From an uncultured Cytophagaceae bacterium (lineage in GTDB: Bacteria; Bacteroidota; Bacteroidia; Cytophagales; Microscillaceae): DNA of 14,511 nt. The DNA lies in NCBI GenBank assembly GCA_937899305.1, contig CALDJV010000458.1:1-14511 (forward strand). The letters run 5' to 3'. The notes beneath the pieces were generated by a model. The model made no database searches. It saw only the letters and a list, made by a program, of their open reading frames with translations, and had not been told where the DNA came from. The position numbers and the translations under genes were made by a program. Below are positions 14,244 through 14,511 of the stretch, piece by piece (within the stretch, counting starts at the first letter, position 1; every line of letters begins with the position of its first letter).

Positions 14244-14455
14244 ACGACTATTTTTGATTCACTAGGTGGTAGTTTCCAACTTGTGAAATCGAAAGGTTAT
14301 TTTTTTATCCTTACTAAAACGATATGGGGTGCTTCTCCAAATTTTATTTAAGTAACATGTTCAAAATAAGTGTCCGGTTTTCGGAAAAGTTTGTTTGTCA
14401 GGCAACTTACAAAATCGGCTAATAGCAGGGCTATTTGGCTATTTTTTAAGGAAGC

Positions 14456-14511
14456 ATGGCGAGCAAAATTGAAGTGAAAACGGACAATTATTGCGCAACT
14501 GTTACTAAGTA
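14456..14511 (+). CDS. Possible start of a gene running off the right edge
   Basis: An ATG at 14456 opens 18 codons to the window end with no stop (MASKIEVKTDNY at the N-terminus). It follows a purine-rich aaggaagc that could act as a ribosome binding site, and a hairpin with a T run just upstream. The visible part is too short to assign a family, and chance is a real alternative. Confidence 0.25.
   Translation, partial: MASKIEVKTDNYCATVTK

Larger units (their letters stand above)
14141..14455. other. Intergenic region with repeats, right end
   Basis: There is no gene in this stretch. It holds the upstream region of the oligopeptidase gene, the right copy of the 21-base repeat (14159-14179) and the 'tccacagtcgat' mosaic (14214-14243). 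It also has a hairpin AATAGC-AGG-GCTATT at 14420-14434, followed by ttggc and a T6 run (14442-14447) that could act as a weak terminator. Near the end, tgtccggttttc and gaaaacggaca form an imperfect, widely separated inverted repeat (about 14371-14382 and 14477-14487) of unknown meaning. Confidence 0.6.

Overview
The window looks like chromosomal DNA of a marine-type Bacteroidetes. I would guess the Cytophagales, for example a Microscilla-like organism, but that placement is inference. The signs are AT-rich DNA, genes without clear Shine-Dalgarno sequences, a CarboxypepD_reg/TonB-dependent outer-membrane receptor, the start of a LytS-type histidine kinase, and lipoproteins with tetratricopeptide-like helical repeats.

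The centre (about 6048-12011, all on +) is a compact RiPP gene cluster of the thiazole/oxazole-modified microcin (TOMM, streptolysin S-like) class. It runs: a 36-residue precursor peptide at 6048-6158, too short for normal gene calling; an RRE plus E1/ThiF-like cyclodehydratase partner (SagC-like); a YcaO cyclodehydratase (SagD-like); a SagB-type FMN dehydrogenase; an ABC-2 exporter ATPase and permease; and a lipoprotein with helical repeats. Spacings are short or overlapping from YcaO onward. A strong hairpin separates the precursor from the enzyme genes, a layout expected to keep precursor expression above enzyme expression. The predicted product is a Cys/Ser-rich peptide (core around CSSNSNSCGC) in which some Cys and Ser become azolines or azoles. 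No SagE-type CAAX protease, SagF, C39 peptidase domain or regulator gene is present inside the cluster.

Divergent from the precursor lies a 411-residue protein with the architecture of a cobalamin-binding radical SAM enzyme, but all three cysteines of the CX3CX2C iron-sulfur motif are replaced (R179, A183, A186). It appears to be a radical SAM pseudoenzyme, and its position makes a role with the RiPP plausible. It ends tail-to-tail with a TonB-dependent receptor gene at a bidirectional hairpin terminator.

The left part (1-4428) holds the truncated histidine kinase start, a repeat-rich non-coding stretch, a secreted paralogue of the cluster lipoprotein, a roughly 790-base gap with possible gene remnants, and the TonB receptor. 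The right part (12071-14140, - strand) is an oligopeptidase B with an intact catalytic triad. It might remove the leader after a Lys-Lys pair in the precursor, but it could equally be an unrelated housekeeping gene. Both ends of the window carry the same 21-base direct repeat and the same 'tccacagtcgat' repeat mosaic, either dispersed intergenic repeats or the borders of a mobile block of about 13.9 kb.
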